DNA of 64,000 nt, taken from contig NZ_PYFW01000003.1 in NCBI RefSeq assembly GCF_003020125.1, forward strand, positions 682,001-746,000, read 5' to 3'. Source of the DNA: Bradyrhizobium sp. MOS003 (lineage in GTDB: Bacteria; Pseudomonadota; Alphaproteobacteria; Rhizobiales; Xanthobacteraceae). The notes under the pieces were generated by a model. That model was not told the origin of the DNA. It worked only from the letters and a program-made list of their open reading frames with translations, and made no database searches. A program made the position numbers and the translations under genes. The first letter of the stretch is position 1, and each line of letters starts with the position of its first letter. Of this stretch, positions 29,159 through 38,714 are shown one piece after another.

Positions 29159-30061
29159 TCAGAGTTTGGGCTCGCCGAGCCCGGACAGCCGTTCCAGGTG
29201 CTTGACCGTCGCGATGAAGTCTGTGTCGCCGTCGCCTTGTGCGACCAGCGAGCCGTAGGTCTCGCGCACCTGGGCGGCGAGCTGAAGCGGGACGCCGACG
29301 GCGTGGCCGGCGCCGAGGATGAGGTCGAGATCCTTGGCCATCTGCTTGCAGGAGAAAGTGGACTCGAAGTCGCGGTTGCGTAGCGGCGCGGTCTTGTACT
29401 TGACCATGGGCGAGGCCACCGCGCTGTCGTCCAGCACTTTCAGAATGTCCTGCCAGGCGATGCCGCCCTTGCGCGCCAGCGCCAGGCTCTCGGCCATCAT
29501 CGCGGCCGACACCGCGATCATCAGATTGACCGAGAGCTTTGCGTAGCGTGCTTCCTCGGCCGGACCGAGATAGGTCTGCGCGCGAGTGAAGGCCGCAAAC
29601 AGCGGCTTTGCGTTTTCGAAGGCGTCTTTCGGCCCCGAGACGAAGCAGGTCAAGGCGCCGGTATGAACGATGCTGGCATTGCCGGAGACCGGCGAGCGCA
29701 GATAGGCAATGCCGCGCGCCTGCGTGGCGGCCGCAACTTCAGTGGACGCTTCGACGCTAACGGTGCTGGTCTCGATCAGAACGGTTCCTGGCGCCATGGA
29801 CGCGATGAGGCCGGCAGGGCCGAGCAGCGCGCCGCGCAACGCGACGTCGTCCGGCAGCGAGGTGATGACAGCGGTCTTGCCGCTCACGGCCTCAGCCGGC
29901 GATGCCGCGATCAAAATGCCTTGCCCACGAGCCTCGTCGATCCGCGCCGCGCTTTGGTCGAACGCGGTGACGGTGTGACCGGCCTTGGCGACAAGCACCG
30001 ACATCGGCAAGCCCATCTTGCCGATCCCGATAAAAGCGATGTTTTTCGAGGTGTCTGTCAT
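29159..30061 (-). CDS. NAD(P)-dependent beta-hydroxyacid dehydrogenase family protein
   Basis: 300 residues. The Rossmann motif IGIGKMGLPM (11-20) and the catalytic Lys175 with Asn179 in YAKLSVNLM place it with 3-hydroxyisobutyrate / tartronate semialdehyde-type dehydrogenases. It reversibly oxidises a 3-hydroxyacid. The gene sits between the amidohydrolase and dioxygenase genes, 22 and 16 bases away, so it belongs to the same operon. Specific substrate not deducible. Confidence 0.88.
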   Translation of the reverse strand: MTDTSKNIAFIGIGKMGLPMSVLVAKAGHTVTAFDQSAARIDEARGQGILIAASPAEAVSGKTAVITSLPDDVALRGALLGPAGLIASMAPGTVLIETSTVSVEASTEVAAATQARGIAYLRSPVSGNASIVHTGALTCFVSGPKDAFENAKPLFAAFTRAQTYLGPAEEARYAKLSVNLMIAVSAAMMAESLALARKGGIAWQDILKVLDDSAVASPMVKYKTAPLRNRDFESTFSCKQMAKDLDLILGAGHAVGVPLQLAAQVRETYGSLVAQGDGDTDFIATVKHLERLSGLGEPKL

Positions 30062-30083
30062 TTTTGTTGTCCGTTGGCGCCCT

Positions 30084-31448
30084 TCAGGCGGCGCGTCCCT
30101 GTCGTTCGATGTCCTGCACCAGACGCCGGCCTGATTGCGCCAGCAATTCCTTCTTCGCCTCCAGTCCGTCGACCAGGAGTCGCCCGTTCCGCTTCTTCCA
30201 GTCGCCGTCGATCATCACGGCCTCGATATTGGCAAGGCTCGTCTGCATCACGACGGTCGCGACGGGGTCGTGCACCGGGACGAGGTTGAGGTCGGAGGCA
30301 TTGATGACGACGAGGTCGGCAAGCTTGCCCGGCGTCAGCGATCCGATCTGGTGCTCGCGGCCGAGCATGCGGGCGCCTTCCGTCGTGATCCAGCGCAGCG
30401 CTTCGCGAACGGGGATCGTGGTGGTCGCGGGAATGGTGCCGTTCGTCTTGCGCGCCTCTGCATTGTCGAGCGCCCGCTGCGTCGAGAGCGCGACGCGCGC
30501 GACGGTCAGGAGGTCTCCGGCCAGCACGGACTCCAGATCAATGCCGATCGTCGGCCGCACGCCGCGCTTGAGCAGCCGCCCGGTGATCGGAAAGCCGTGG
30601 CCCTGGATCATCTCATTCTCCGGCGTGACGGAAAAGGACACGCCGAGATGGACCATTCGGTCGAGCAGATCGTCGGGCAGATCATTACCGTGGACGATGT
30701 TGATGCCGGTGCCGACGAGCCCGGCCTCGATCAGCTTCTCCCATCCGCCGGGCGTCTTGGCCGGGCCGCCGCCCTGATGCATCGATGCGATCAAGTTCAG
30801 TTCGCGCGCCATGCGGAAATCGTGCATGGCGACGCCGAGCGTCGAGTAATGTGGGCCGAGGATTGCAAGGCCGAGCGTAACAAGGCCGTCGCGGTCGGCG
30901 AGGGCACCCGCCAGCAGTCGTTCGACCTCGCGGCGCGGGTGTGGCACTTCCGAGAAATGGGGCTCGCCCGGCTTCGGCTCGGGTTTCGGCGAGCCGTGGA
31001 AGAAGGCGGCGCGGATGCCGCTCTCGATCAGGCCGCGCACCGCGGCGTCGGTATGGTTCGGCGTCGGATTGTTGTGGCACCAGTCGACCAGCGTGGTGGT
31101 GCCGCAATTGATCTGGTTCAGTGCGCCGACCAGCGTGGCGACATGGATGTCGTCGGGCCGGAACACGGTCGCTAACCCTGCATGCATGCGGCGGAAATAT
31201 TCCAGCAGCGTCCAGTTCGCGGCAAAGCCGCGCAGGCCGGTCTGCCAAGTGTGCATGTGCGCGTTGATCAGGCCCGGAATGACGATACGGCCCTTGCCGT
31301 CGACGATCTCCGTGTCGGCCGCGACGTCGATCGATGGACGCACGTCGAGGATGCGGCTGCCCTCGATAAGTACATCGCCGGTGCCGAGGTCACCGATCGC
31401 GTCATCCATTGTGATGACGGTGGCGGATTTGATCAGTGTGCGCCGCAT
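30084..31448 (-). CDS. Amidohydrolase family protein (TRZ/ATZ/cytosine deaminase group)
   Basis: 454 residues. The metal-binding His64 and His66 are in NAHMHTWQ, and GCTTLVDWCHNN, MHQGGG and VHGNDLPDD follow in the order expected for the ATZ/TRZ hydrolase and deaminase group; a C-terminal beta-sandwich (DLVVINASDLN) closes the protein. Members deaminate or dehalogenate ring compounds or cleave C-N bonds. In this operon it may remove an amino group before ring hydroxylation and cleavage. It begins 4 bases after the maleylacetate reductase stop. Confidence 0.88.
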   Translation of the reverse strand: MRRTLIKSATVITMDDAIGDLGTGDVLIEGSRILDVRPSIDVAADTEIVDGKGRIVIPGLINAHMHTWQTGLRGFAANWTLLEYFRRMHAGLATVFRPDDIHVATLVGALNQINCGTTTLVDWCHNNPTPNHTDAAVRGLIESGIRAAFFHGSPKPEPKPGEPHFSEVPHPRREVERLLAGALADRDGLVTLGLAILGPHYSTLGVAMHDFRMARELNLIASMHQGGGPAKTPGGWEKLIEAGLVGTGINIVHGNDLPDDLLDRMVHLGVSFSVTPENEMIQGHGFPITGRLLKRGVRPTIGIDLESVLAGDLLTVARVALSTQRALDNAEARKTNGTIPATTTIPVREALRWITTEGARMLGREHQIGSLTPGKLADLVVINASDLNLVPVHDPVATVVMQTSLANIEAVMIDGDWKKRNGRLLVDGLEAKKELLAQSGRRLVQDIERQGRAA

Positions 31449-31452
31449 CGTT

Positions 31453-32532
31453 TCAAGCCGCCGCTTTGATGGCGGCCGGAGGCTCGCCGGCCCAGGCGCG
31501 CGCGATCAGGTCGCGGATGGCGCCGCGCTCGAGCGGGCGCGGATTCCAGTAGGCGTTGGTGACGGCAAGATCAGCCGCCTTGTCGATGCCGCTCTCGGGC
31601 ATGCCGATATCGCGCAGCGCCGTCTTCGCACCCAGCCGCTTGGCAAGTTCGAAAAGTCCCTGCGATGCATCGGCCGCGCCGATCGCACGGGAGATTCGCG
31701 CCATCGCGTCTGGCACGGCCGGCGCGTTGTAGGCCAGCGCGTGCGGCAGCACGATGGTGTGGGTCTCGGCATGGGGTAGGTCAAAAGTGCCGCCGAGCGT
31801 GTGGCAGAGCTTGTGATGCAGGGCCATGCCGACGGTGCCGAGGCAGACGCCGCACAGCCAGGCGCCATAGAGCGCTTCGGTGCGGGCCTCGCGGTCGTCG
31901 CTTCTGGTGGCAATGGCGGGCAGGGCGCGTGCCAGCGCGCGGATGCCTTCTTCCGCCATCAGCGATGTGACGGGATTGGTGTCGCGCGCATAAAGCGCTT
32001 CGACTGCGTGGGCGATGGCATTGATGCCCGATGTTGCGGCGAGACTCGCCGGCAGCGTCAGGGTGAGGTCGACATCGTAGATCACGGTCTCCGGGAGGAT
32101 CGCCGCACCGCGCACCGTGGTCTTCAGGCCATTCTCGGTTTGGCCGACGATCGGCGTCATCTCCGAGCCGGCATAGGTGGTGGGAATGCAGAGTTGGTTG
32201 ATTCCGGTGCGCAAGGCGAGCGCCTTGCCGAGGCCCGTGGTCGAGCCGCCACCGAGCGAGACGACGCAGTCGGCCTCGCATGCCTTCATCACCGCGAGCG
32301 CGAGCTCGGTGACCTCGACCGGCGTGTGCATGGTGGCGCCGGCAAAGATGCCGGCATAGAGCGGGCCGAGCGCGGAACCGAGGCTCTTGCCCTGCGCTTC
32401 CTGCTGCGGCGTCGTCAGCACCAGCGCGCGCTTGCCGCCCAGCCGTTCCACCTCGGCCCTGGCGGAGCCAAGCGTTCCGCTGCCGAACACGACGCGGCAG
32501 GGCAGGTTTTCAAAGGTGAACGAACCGATCAT
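31453..32532 (-). CDS. Maleylacetate reductase
   Basis: 359 residues, the usual length of maleylacetate reductases in the iron-containing alcohol dehydrogenase superfamily. FTFENLPCRVVFGSGTL, VVSLGGGSTTGLGKALAL and IPTTYAGSEMTPIVG are characteristic. It reduces maleylacetate to 3-oxoadipate with NAD(P)H, linking hydroxyquinol cleavage to the TCA cycle. Its start overlaps the Dabb gene stop by 4 bases. The 3-oxoadipate CoA-transferase and thiolase are not in the window and must be supplied elsewhere. Confidence 0.92.
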   Translation of the reverse strand: MIGSFTFENLPCRVVFGSGTLGSARAEVERLGGKRALVLTTPQQEAQGKSLGSALGPLYAGIFAGATMHTPVEVTELALAVMKACEADCVVSLGGGSTTGLGKALALRTGINQLCIPTTYAGSEMTPIVGQTENGLKTTVRGAAILPETVIYDVDLTLTLPASLAATSGINAIAHAVEALYARDTNPVTSLMAEEGIRALARALPAIATRSDDREARTEALYGAWLCGVCLGTVGMALHHKLCHTLGGTFDLPHAETHTIVLPHALAYNAPAVPDAMARISRAIGAADASQGLFELAKRLGAKTALRDIGMPESGIDKAADLAVTNAYWNPRPLERGAIRDLIARAWAGEPPAAIKAAA

Positions 32533-32852
32533 GCGCCGGTCTCTTTGATGGGATAATCGACCTGGAAGCGCCCGATCCGCAAGTCGCCCAACGCTTCGCG
32601 GACGCGTAAATGTTCAGGATGGGTTGCGTAGGCCGAAAGCGCGGCCTGGTCGGTGAATTCAGAGAACAGCACCACGTCGCAGGCATAGTCGACCGCGCTG
32701 ACGTCGACGCCGACCTCGATGTGGGTGAGGCCGTCGATCCGGCCCCTCAGGCCCTCGAACAGGGTCTTGACCTTGGCCCGGGCGGCAGAGCGCTCCTCAG
32801 GGGTCTCCCCGCGCAGCCGCCACATCACGATGTGCCTGATCGGGCCCGACAT
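32529..32852 (-). CDS. Dabb (stress-responsive dimeric alpha/beta barrel) family protein
   Basis: 107 residues from ATG 32852; the frame extends upstream without a better start. IRHIVMWRLRGETPEE and a DYACDVVLFSEFTD segment are the Dabb signature. Such small barrels act as enzymes or accessory proteins in aromatic and polyketide metabolism. First gene of the minus-strand operon, facing the LysR gene across 108 bases, with the next start overlapping its stop. Confidence 0.84.
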   Translation of the reverse strand: MSGPIRHIVMWRLRGETPEERSAARAKVKTLFEGLRGRIDGLTHIEVGVDVSAVDYACDVVLFSEFTDQAALSAYATHPEHLRVREALGDLRIGRFQVDYPIKETGA

Positions 32853-32893
32853 TTCCTGATTTCCTCGCCTGCTATCTTGCTTGTGTTGCGGCC

Positions 32894-32939
32894 ATTTTGA
32901 CTTGCGGGATGCGGAAATAAAGGTCAAAAATCGCAAGTC
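32894..32939. promoter_or_regulatory. Nested inverted repeats in the LysR / catabolic operon divergent promoter
   Basis: ATTTTGAC at 32894-32901 faces GTCAAAAAT at 32923-32931. Overlapping it, GACTTGCG at 32899-32906 faces an exact CGCAAGTC at 32932-32939. The spacing and divergent position suit a LysR-type activator site that also controls its own gene. Which arm pair is the true operator is not known. Confidence 0.55.
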
Positions 32940-32960
32940 TCTTTTCCAGAAAGTGGAGAA

Positions 32961-33884
32961 ATGGATCGGTTGCTGCAACTGGAACTCTTCGCCAAGACGG
33001 CCGAACTCGGCAGCCTGTCCAAGGCAGCCGAAGCCTTGCGCATGTCGAATGCGGCTGCGAGCCGCACCCTCAGCGCGCTCGAGGAGCGCCTCGCCGTCCG
33101 GCTGATCGAGCGCAACACCCGCCGGCTGTGGTTGACGGAAGCCGGGCAGGAGTTGCTGAACCGTTGCGGCCCCGTGCTGAGCGAATTGGCCGAAGCCGAG
33201 GATATCGTCAGCGATCGCGCGCTGTCACCGCAGGGTACGCTGCGCGTCACGAGCTCGCTGTCCTTTGCGGTGATTTATCTCGCGCCGATGCTGCCGGCCT
33301 TCCGTGCGCGCTATCCGAAGCTCAACATGCAGATCACGACGGCCAACCGCTACCCTGATTTCATCGAGGCCGGCATCGACGTCGCGATCCGCACGCGCGA
33401 GCAGGAGCCGGATTCGAACATCATCGTCCGCCGCATCGGCCAGATGCATCGCGTGCTCGCGGCCGCTCCGTCCTATCTGGAGAAGCATGGTCGTCCGGAG
33501 CAGCCTGCCGATCTCGCCCGCCACAACATGCTGGTCTACAATCTCGCCAACGATCCCTATTCGCTGCGGCTCAGCCGGAGTAGCATGACGCAGACCGTCC
33601 GCATCACGCCGACGCTCGACAGCAACGACGGTCAGGTCATCCGAGGCGCGGCGCTGGCTGGTCTCGGCATCCTCATCCAGCCGCTCTACATCGTGCAGAG
33701 CGACATCGCGGCCGGCCGTCTCGTTCCGGTCCTGATGGACTGGGAGCTGCCGCTGCTCACGATGAACATCGCCTATCAGAACCGCGCCGGCCTGCCCGCC
33801 AAGATCAGGGTGTTTTCCGACTTCCTGGTCAACCACATCCGCGAGCACTCGGAGCCGGGGATCTGGATCGACGCGGCGAAGTGA
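32961..33884 (+). CDS. LysR-family transcriptional regulator
   Basis: 307 residues from ATG 32961, with TGGAGA just upstream. The N-terminal winged helix-turn-helix is clear (LFAKTAELGSLSKAAEAL, AAASRTLSALEERL), followed by a type 2 periplasmic-binding-like effector domain from about residue 90. It is divergent from the 11-gene aromatic operon and is its probable inducer-responsive regulator. The inducer is likely an aromatic acid or a pathway intermediate. Confidence 0.92.
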   Translation: MDRLLQLELFAKTAELGSLSKAAEALRMSNAAASRTLSALEERLAVRLIERNTRRLWLTEAGQELLNRCGPVLSELAEAEDIVSDRALSPQGTLRVTSSLSFAVIYLAPMLPAFRARYPKLNMQITTANRYPDFIEAGIDVAIRTREQEPDSNIIVRRIGQMHRVLAAAPSYLEKHGRPEQPADLARHNMLVYNLANDPYSLRLSRSSMTQTVRITPTLDSNDGQVIRGAALAGLGILIQPLYIVQSDIAAGRLVPVLMDWELPLLTMNIAYQNRAGLPAKIRVFSDFLVNHIREHSEPGIWIDAAK

Positions 33885-33924
33885 GCGGGAGAAGCTCGGG
33901 CGAGCCAGGCGGGCAGGCCGTCGA

Positions 33925-35460
33925 TCAAAGCGCCGAACGCGGCCTCGGTTGCGCAGATGAAACCGCCGATGGAAATCTGCTCGCGAGGGCGCGCATCTTG
34001 GGCTGCACGCGCGAGCCGTCGATCACCTCGAGCCGGCCGCAGCGGTTCAGGGTATGCAGCTTTCTGCCGGGCCATAGCGGTCCGGGCTTCAGCGTGTGGC
34101 GGACGATCTGCTTGAACGTCGTCGGCGACAGATCGACCACTTCCGCCAGCCCGAGCGCCGCGCCGTATCCGTCGGTGCAATTTTGCACGGGGCGCCACAA
34201 TTTGCCGTTCATGGTGACCAGATTCCCCGCCGGCCGCGTGCTGGCGCGGTCGATCAGGACCGGGTTGCTGGCATGGGGTACCCAGGGGCCGAGGAGGTGC
34301 TCGGCATGATAGATCGCCAGCGCATCGGAATAGCCGCCGGTTCCATCGCGCCAGGCGCCGAACAGATAATGCAGGCCGTCGTGCCGCGTGATCGTGACGT
34401 CGGCGAGTTCGAGGCCTGACAGCAGCGTCGCATGCCGCTCCCATTTGTCCGGAAACCGGACGCATCTGTAGAGGGCGACGTCCCCATGGGTCGAGCTCTC
34501 CGGGATCATCCACAACTCGCCGCCGTCTTCGATCAGAAAGGGATAGGAGAGATGCCAGGGCTCCTCCAGCACGGGCACCACTTTCCCAAGTGGCCCAGCG
34601 TCATTGAACTCGACGGCGGAAATGATGCCTTTGCCGACACGGTGATCGAGATCTTCGAAGAAGACGAATGTTCGTCCCTGCCACGTAACGGGAAAGGGAT
34701 CGGCATAGAAGTGGTTGCCGGGATCTCCAAGAACGTTCCAGCGCGGCCCGGACAGGTCACCGGTCTGCCAAACACCTGCGCCGTCGTTGAAGCGCCAACC
34801 GACATGCCAATGCGGAGCGTAGCAGCAGAGGCGATAGATTTCCTTGGCGATCGACACCGCAAGGCCGCGCGTGACATAGGCTGCGGGCCGTGGGCCGGCG
34901 CCGTTTGCGGAGGAACGCGCCAGCTGCGGCACAATTCGCGGCCGTCCCGACAGGATTGCCGCAACCATCGTGAGCGTTCGCGCCATGACGGTTTCGAGCG
35001 CACCGCTCAAGCCGGCGGCAATTTCTCCGGATGGATGGCCGCTATCGACGAGCGAACCGTCGACCTCGTTGACGATGTCGATCACCGGCAGGTCGCCGGC
35101 CAGAATGGCGGCGAGGGCGGCGTTTTCGCCGGCAACTCCGTTGAACAGTGGACGGAGATAGAGCTTTCTGGAGCTGTTGGGATCGCGCGCACCATTGGTG
35201 AAGTCGACGATCACGTCGGCGGTCCCGGTCCGACCTGGCGTCGATTCCGGAACGAGGTGCAGCCTGTTGGCGCCGCTGTGTTTGCCCTTGTGCAAGACAA
35301 CGCGTTCCAGATCGAACAGGGCGTCGAGTCCTGCGGGGCGCGGCTCTGCAGTCGCCGTCCACGCGATTTGAACCGGAACTTCCCGGCCGTCGATCAACAG
35401 CGTGTCGCGGCTCATCCAACGCCGCGCATGCTCACGTTCACAGCGAAACTCGATGATCAT
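33925..35460 (-). CDS. Putative GINT-like glycosyltransferase / glycan-modifying protein
   Basis: 511 residues from ATG 35460; the start is uncertain because no good ribosome site is seen, and the frame continues to 35535. The N-terminal half holds VIVDFTN and VNEVDGSLVDSG. The C-terminal half (about 250-500) has NHFYADPFPVTWQGRTFVF, SYPFLIEDGGELWMIPES and ALAIYHAEHLLGPW, resembling the glucosamine inositolphosphorylceramide transferase-like (GINT1) domain found in bacterial polysaccharide loci. Five-bladed propeller-like repeats are suggested. It follows the GT4 gene after 28 bases and is likely co-transcribed. Function is inferred from context. Confidence 0.6.
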   Translation of the reverse strand: MIIEFRCEREHARRWMSRDTLLIDGREVPVQIAWTATAEPRPAGLDALFDLERVVLHKGKHSGANRLHLVPESTPGRTGTADVIVDFTNGARDPNSSRKLYLRPLFNGVAGENAALAAILAGDLPVIDIVNEVDGSLVDSGHPSGEIAAGLSGALETVMARTLTMVAAILSGRPRIVPQLARSSANGAGPRPAAYVTRGLAVSIAKEIYRLCCYAPHWHVGWRFNDGAGVWQTGDLSGPRWNVLGDPGNHFYADPFPVTWQGRTFVFFEDLDHRVGKGIISAVEFNDAGPLGKVVPVLEEPWHLSYPFLIEDGGELWMIPESSTHGDVALYRCVRFPDKWERHATLLSGLELADVTITRHDGLHYLFGAWRDGTGGYSDALAIYHAEHLLGPWVPHASNPVLIDRASTRPAGNLVTMNGKLWRPVQNCTDGYGAALGLAEVVDLSPTTFKQIVRHTLKPGPLWPGRKLHTLNRCGRLEVIDGSRVQPKMRALASRFPSAVSSAQPRPRSAL

Positions 35461-35488
35461 GTCGAGCCAATCTATTCCAGGTATCAGG

Positions 35489-36664
35489 TCAAATGACCTC
35501 GCCGAGTATCCGGACGTATTCCTCCACCATGGCATCTACCGAATAGCGCAGCCGCAGGCCTTTGGCGTTTTGTCGCAGTTCGTCGCGCAAATGCTGGTCC
35601 GTCAGCAGCCTGGAGACGACTGCAGAGAGCTTCGCATGATCGGAAGCATCGACGAAAAGAGCCGTCGGCCTTCCTTCGTAGGACAGCACTTCGCGCAGGA
35701 CGGGAAGATCGGTGACGACGGAGGGAACACCGGCGTTCGCAGCCTCGACCGCAGCCAGACCGAAGGTCTCGGCCTGTGTCGGGAATACGAACACGTCAAG
35801 GCCGGCGAGAAAGTCCGCCATCCGGCTGGGGGGAATTTCTCCGAGCAGATGCAGCCTGTCTGATACCTTCAATTCACTCGCCAGCAGCTTCAGCCGGGCC
35901 TCGTCGGCACCCTGGCCAGCGAGCGCGAGGTGCCAGGCTGGTTGATCCGGCAACAGACGTATCGCCAGGTCGAGACGCTTGTGCGGATGCAGCCGCGCTG
36001 CGCAGCCAAGCAATATGCGATCCGACGGCAGGTTGAATTTCTGTCGTGCAGCTTCCTTCGACAGGGTAAGGGCCTTGTCATCGAAGCCGTGCGGGACATG
36101 CACCATGCGCGACCGGTAGGCTGCGGGGTAGCGCGAATATTCGCGCTCCATGTCGTGCGAATTGAGCGTGATGCGGTCAAAGAAGCCGACGCTGCCCATT
36201 ACGATGTCGGCTGTGCGAACCGGCCAGCTCATCGACAATGCGGATGAAACCTGGTTGGCGACGACAGGCGCGCGGCTGACGAGGCGCGTCACGCCGCCGC
36301 CGATGACATTGCCGAAATGCTGAAAGGTCAGGACGGCGTCCGGCTTGATGGTGCTGATATGACGGCCGAGTGTCCACAGCATCCGCAGCAGGGCCACCGG
36401 ACTGCCGGGGCGGCTCGGCGCGCAATAGAGCGTATCGGGCGGCTCGTCGAAGGAATCCGACTTGCGGAAAAAGAAGAGATTGGTGACGCGATAGCCGCGC
36501 GCGATCATCCCGGCGCCGAGCAGCCTGGAGATCTCCTGCGCCCCGGCGTTCTCGGCCTGGGTCTGGGCGAGAAGCACGTGCAGCTTTCGTTCGTTGCCGT
36601 TCGACCGCGCGGGTGCCGTCGCGGTCGTCTCGCCCAATTCCTTGTTCGGCTGATAGTGGAGCAC
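35489..36664 (-). CDS. Glycosyltransferase family 4 protein
   Basis: 391 residues. GT-B fold: N-terminal LHVLLAQTQAENAGAQEI and donor-site motifs GCAARLHPHKRLD, LHLLGEIPPSRMADFL, and FPTQAETFGLAAVEA, the EX7E motif of GT4 retaining transferases. It adds a sugar from a nucleotide donor to a lipid-linked glycan at the inner face of the membrane. The first 25 residues lie before the fold, so the real start could be further in. It lies between the flippase and GINT-like genes on the same strand. Confidence 0.88.
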   Translation of the reverse strand: MLHYQPNKELGETTATAPARSNGNERKLHVLLAQTQAENAGAQEISRLLGAGMIARGYRVTNLFFFRKSDSFDEPPDTLYCAPSRPGSPVALLRMLWTLGRHISTIKPDAVLTFQHFGNVIGGGVTRLVSRAPVVANQVSSALSMSWPVRTADIVMGSVGFFDRITLNSHDMEREYSRYPAAYRSRMVHVPHGFDDKALTLSKEAARQKFNLPSDRILLGCAARLHPHKRLDLAIRLLPDQPAWHLALAGQGADEARLKLLASELKVSDRLHLLGEIPPSRMADFLAGLDVFVFPTQAETFGLAAVEAANAGVPSVVTDLPVLREVLSYEGRPTALFVDASDHAKLSAVVSRLLTDQHLRDELRQNAKGLRLRYSVDAMVEEYVRILGEVI

Positions 36665-36901
36665 CGATCCCGACCTGCTAAAGAAACGAAATCTTCACCT
36701 TCTTAACTCCGTACCTATCATGCGGGCTTCGCGTGGACACCGACTAGCAACAAACGGAGTTAATGCCAGGCCTGGCCGTCGACATCGTTCGCGCAGCCAT
36801 TTTCACCGGTTCCCGGATGCGGCGTAGCGAGCACGCTAACCAACCGACCCTGCGCGGCCAGCGCGTGATCGCGAACCGCCGCGGGACGGTGTGATCGATG
36901 C

Positions 36902-38248
36902 CTAGTCGCTGGAGTCGGCGCCGCGCACTGCATAATTGCCTCGTTTAAAGGCGGAGAAGCGCAACAGCACGAGGATCGACGGATCAACTCCCGTTCGCTG
37001 GCGGCAGAGGACGTTCAGGGCAATGGTCGCAAGCGCCAGCGACACGGTGGCCGAAATTGCCGCGCCAAGCAGGCCGAGCCAGGGAATGAGGATGAGAAAC
37101 CCCACGAGCCGCAACGCGACGTTGGCGGCAACGACGGGGACATAGATTCGTTCATGGCCGGTCAGCTGCAGGATTGCAGCGGACGGGCCGCCTGCGGCCT
37201 GGATCGCCGTCCCGATTGCAAGCACGATCAAGACCGAGTGCTGCGTGGTGAAATGAGGTCCAAACAGGTTGAGGAGATAGGGGCCGCCGATCCAGATCGT
37301 GGCGAGCCCGGCGGCCACGCATAGTGCGGTCACCTCCGCCATCAGTCGCAAGGTTCGTCCGAACTCCTGGTGGTTCTTGCTGAAATACAGCGACGGAAGC
37401 CGCCGGGCTCCGAACGTGTACAGCGCCGCAGACAGCATGGCGAAGATGTTGGCGAGGCGCGATGCGGCAAAGTAAATGCCGGCGGTCACGGGATCCAGCA
37501 TCCAGTACACTAGGATGACGTCGAAATACTGGTTCGCGGCCTCGAGGATGGACGCGAGCCAGAAGTGAAGCGAGCTCGAGCGCCAGCGGGACGTTTCGGA
37601 GCGCGCCGGCGTGCCGCGCAAATCAGGCAGCGCTCGTGCGATCGAGATGATCTGCGCAGCCAGGCCGACCGACATGGCAATGGTCATGACCGCGAACAAC
37701 TCGGCGGGATCGAGCTGTCGATGACCGAGCAGCATGGCAAGCAGAAACAGGACGACGATGACCCGCCAGAAGAACTCGCGATTTCCCTCGCCCATGAGAA
37801 TGCTCACCAGCGAGCGGGCGACCTGACTGCCTAGCATGACGCCTGCATTGACGGCCGTGTAGGCCGCCACCGCAAGGATGAGCACCCACCAGTCGCCTCT
37901 CAGGCTGGCCACGATGGCCATGCCGAAGATGACGACCAGCATAGCAGCGGAAGTGATCTTGATGCTGGATTGGAGGACGCCCTTGATGAGGTCCGGCCTG
38001 TCGCCGACCTGATACTCGTTCAGGAATCGCACCAGCAGCGATTCCTGACCGACCAGTCCCACGACGGCGGCGATCTGGGCGACCGAAAGCCAGGTCGCAA
38101 AGATGCCGAAACCGTCAGGCGACATCGTTCGTGCCGCCAGCGAGAACACGGCAAATGCCAGCGCGCCGCTTCCAACCTTGAGCAGGATGGTCCCGACGAC
38201 ACCGCGCGTAACGTCGCGCCGCATGAGCTGGAGGATGGACTTGATCAT
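36902..38248 (-). CDS. Polysaccharide flippase (Wzx/MOP superfamily)
   Basis: 448 residues with 12-14 predicted membrane spans spread along the whole protein. The opening GTILLKVGSGALAFAVFSLA and ARTMSPDGFGIFATWLS are typical of O-antigen/exopolysaccharide flippases. It would move a lipid-linked oligosaccharide across the inner membrane. The glycosyltransferase gene follows 237 bases later on the same strand, too far to prove a single operon. No polymerase (Wzy) is visible. Confidence 0.86.
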   Translation of the reverse strand: MIKSILQLMRRDVTRGVVGTILLKVGSGALAFAVFSLAARTMSPDGFGIFATWLSVAQIAAVVGLVGQESLLVRFLNEYQVGDRPDLIKGVLQSSIKITSAAMLVVIFGMAIVASLRGDWWVLILAVAAYTAVNAGVMLGSQVARSLVSILMGEGNREFFWRVIVVLFLLAMLLGHRQLDPAELFAVMTIAMSVGLAAQIISIARALPDLRGTPARSETSRWRSSSLHFWLASILEAANQYFDVILVYWMLDPVTAGIYFAASRLANIFAMLSAALYTFGARRLPSLYFSKNHQEFGRTLRLMAEVTALCVAAGLATIWIGGPYLLNLFGPHFTTQHSVLIVLAIGTAIQAAGGPSAAILQLTGHERIYVPVVAANVALRLVGFLILIPWLGLLGAAISATVSLALATIALNVLCRQRTGVDPSILVLLRFSAFKRGNYAVRGADSSD

Positions 38249-38714
38249 TGAAGTCTAAGGAGCTGCTCTCTCCTGAAGAGACATGTTCCGATACCGGTGA
38301 CAACCTAGCATGCCGAAAAATCACGAGTGTTAATGCGTGGCATCCAGGATCTCGCCTGCGGCGTCGATACCGCAATTGTGCCGGTGGGCTCACTGTGGAA
38401 CATCATCGTCCCCATTGTCCCAAACAGAGCAAGGCCCCACTGAGACCGATTGACGGAATAGCGCCGGATCGACGGCCGGGGAAGGCGTGATCAGCCGCTT
38501 GAATGCGAAATGGCTTGCCGGGATCGACCGCAGACTGCCGGAAGCCGGACTTTGCCGAGAATTCCGAGCAAGAGGCGTGCCGGATATTGTCTGGGCAGCC
38601 AGCTCTCCGCTTCATTAACCTCGATACCGAGAAATGATCGCGTTTGGTCCCGCGATGCGACATCAGGCCGAAGAATTGCACGTGCGACTTTGGTTGACCG
38701 TGGGAGCCCGGATC
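38249..38714. other. 466-base intergenic region without a recognised gene
   Basis: This stretch separates the divergent flippase and flavoprotein genes. I see no coding signal, no strong hairpin followed by T, and no recognised operator. It presumably carries promoters for both directions. Confidence 0.6.

Noticed and set aside
33776..34513. Minus-strand 245-codon open frame overlapping the LysR end and the GINT-like gene
   Set aside because: It is an arginine-rich out-of-frame shadow of the GINT-like gene.
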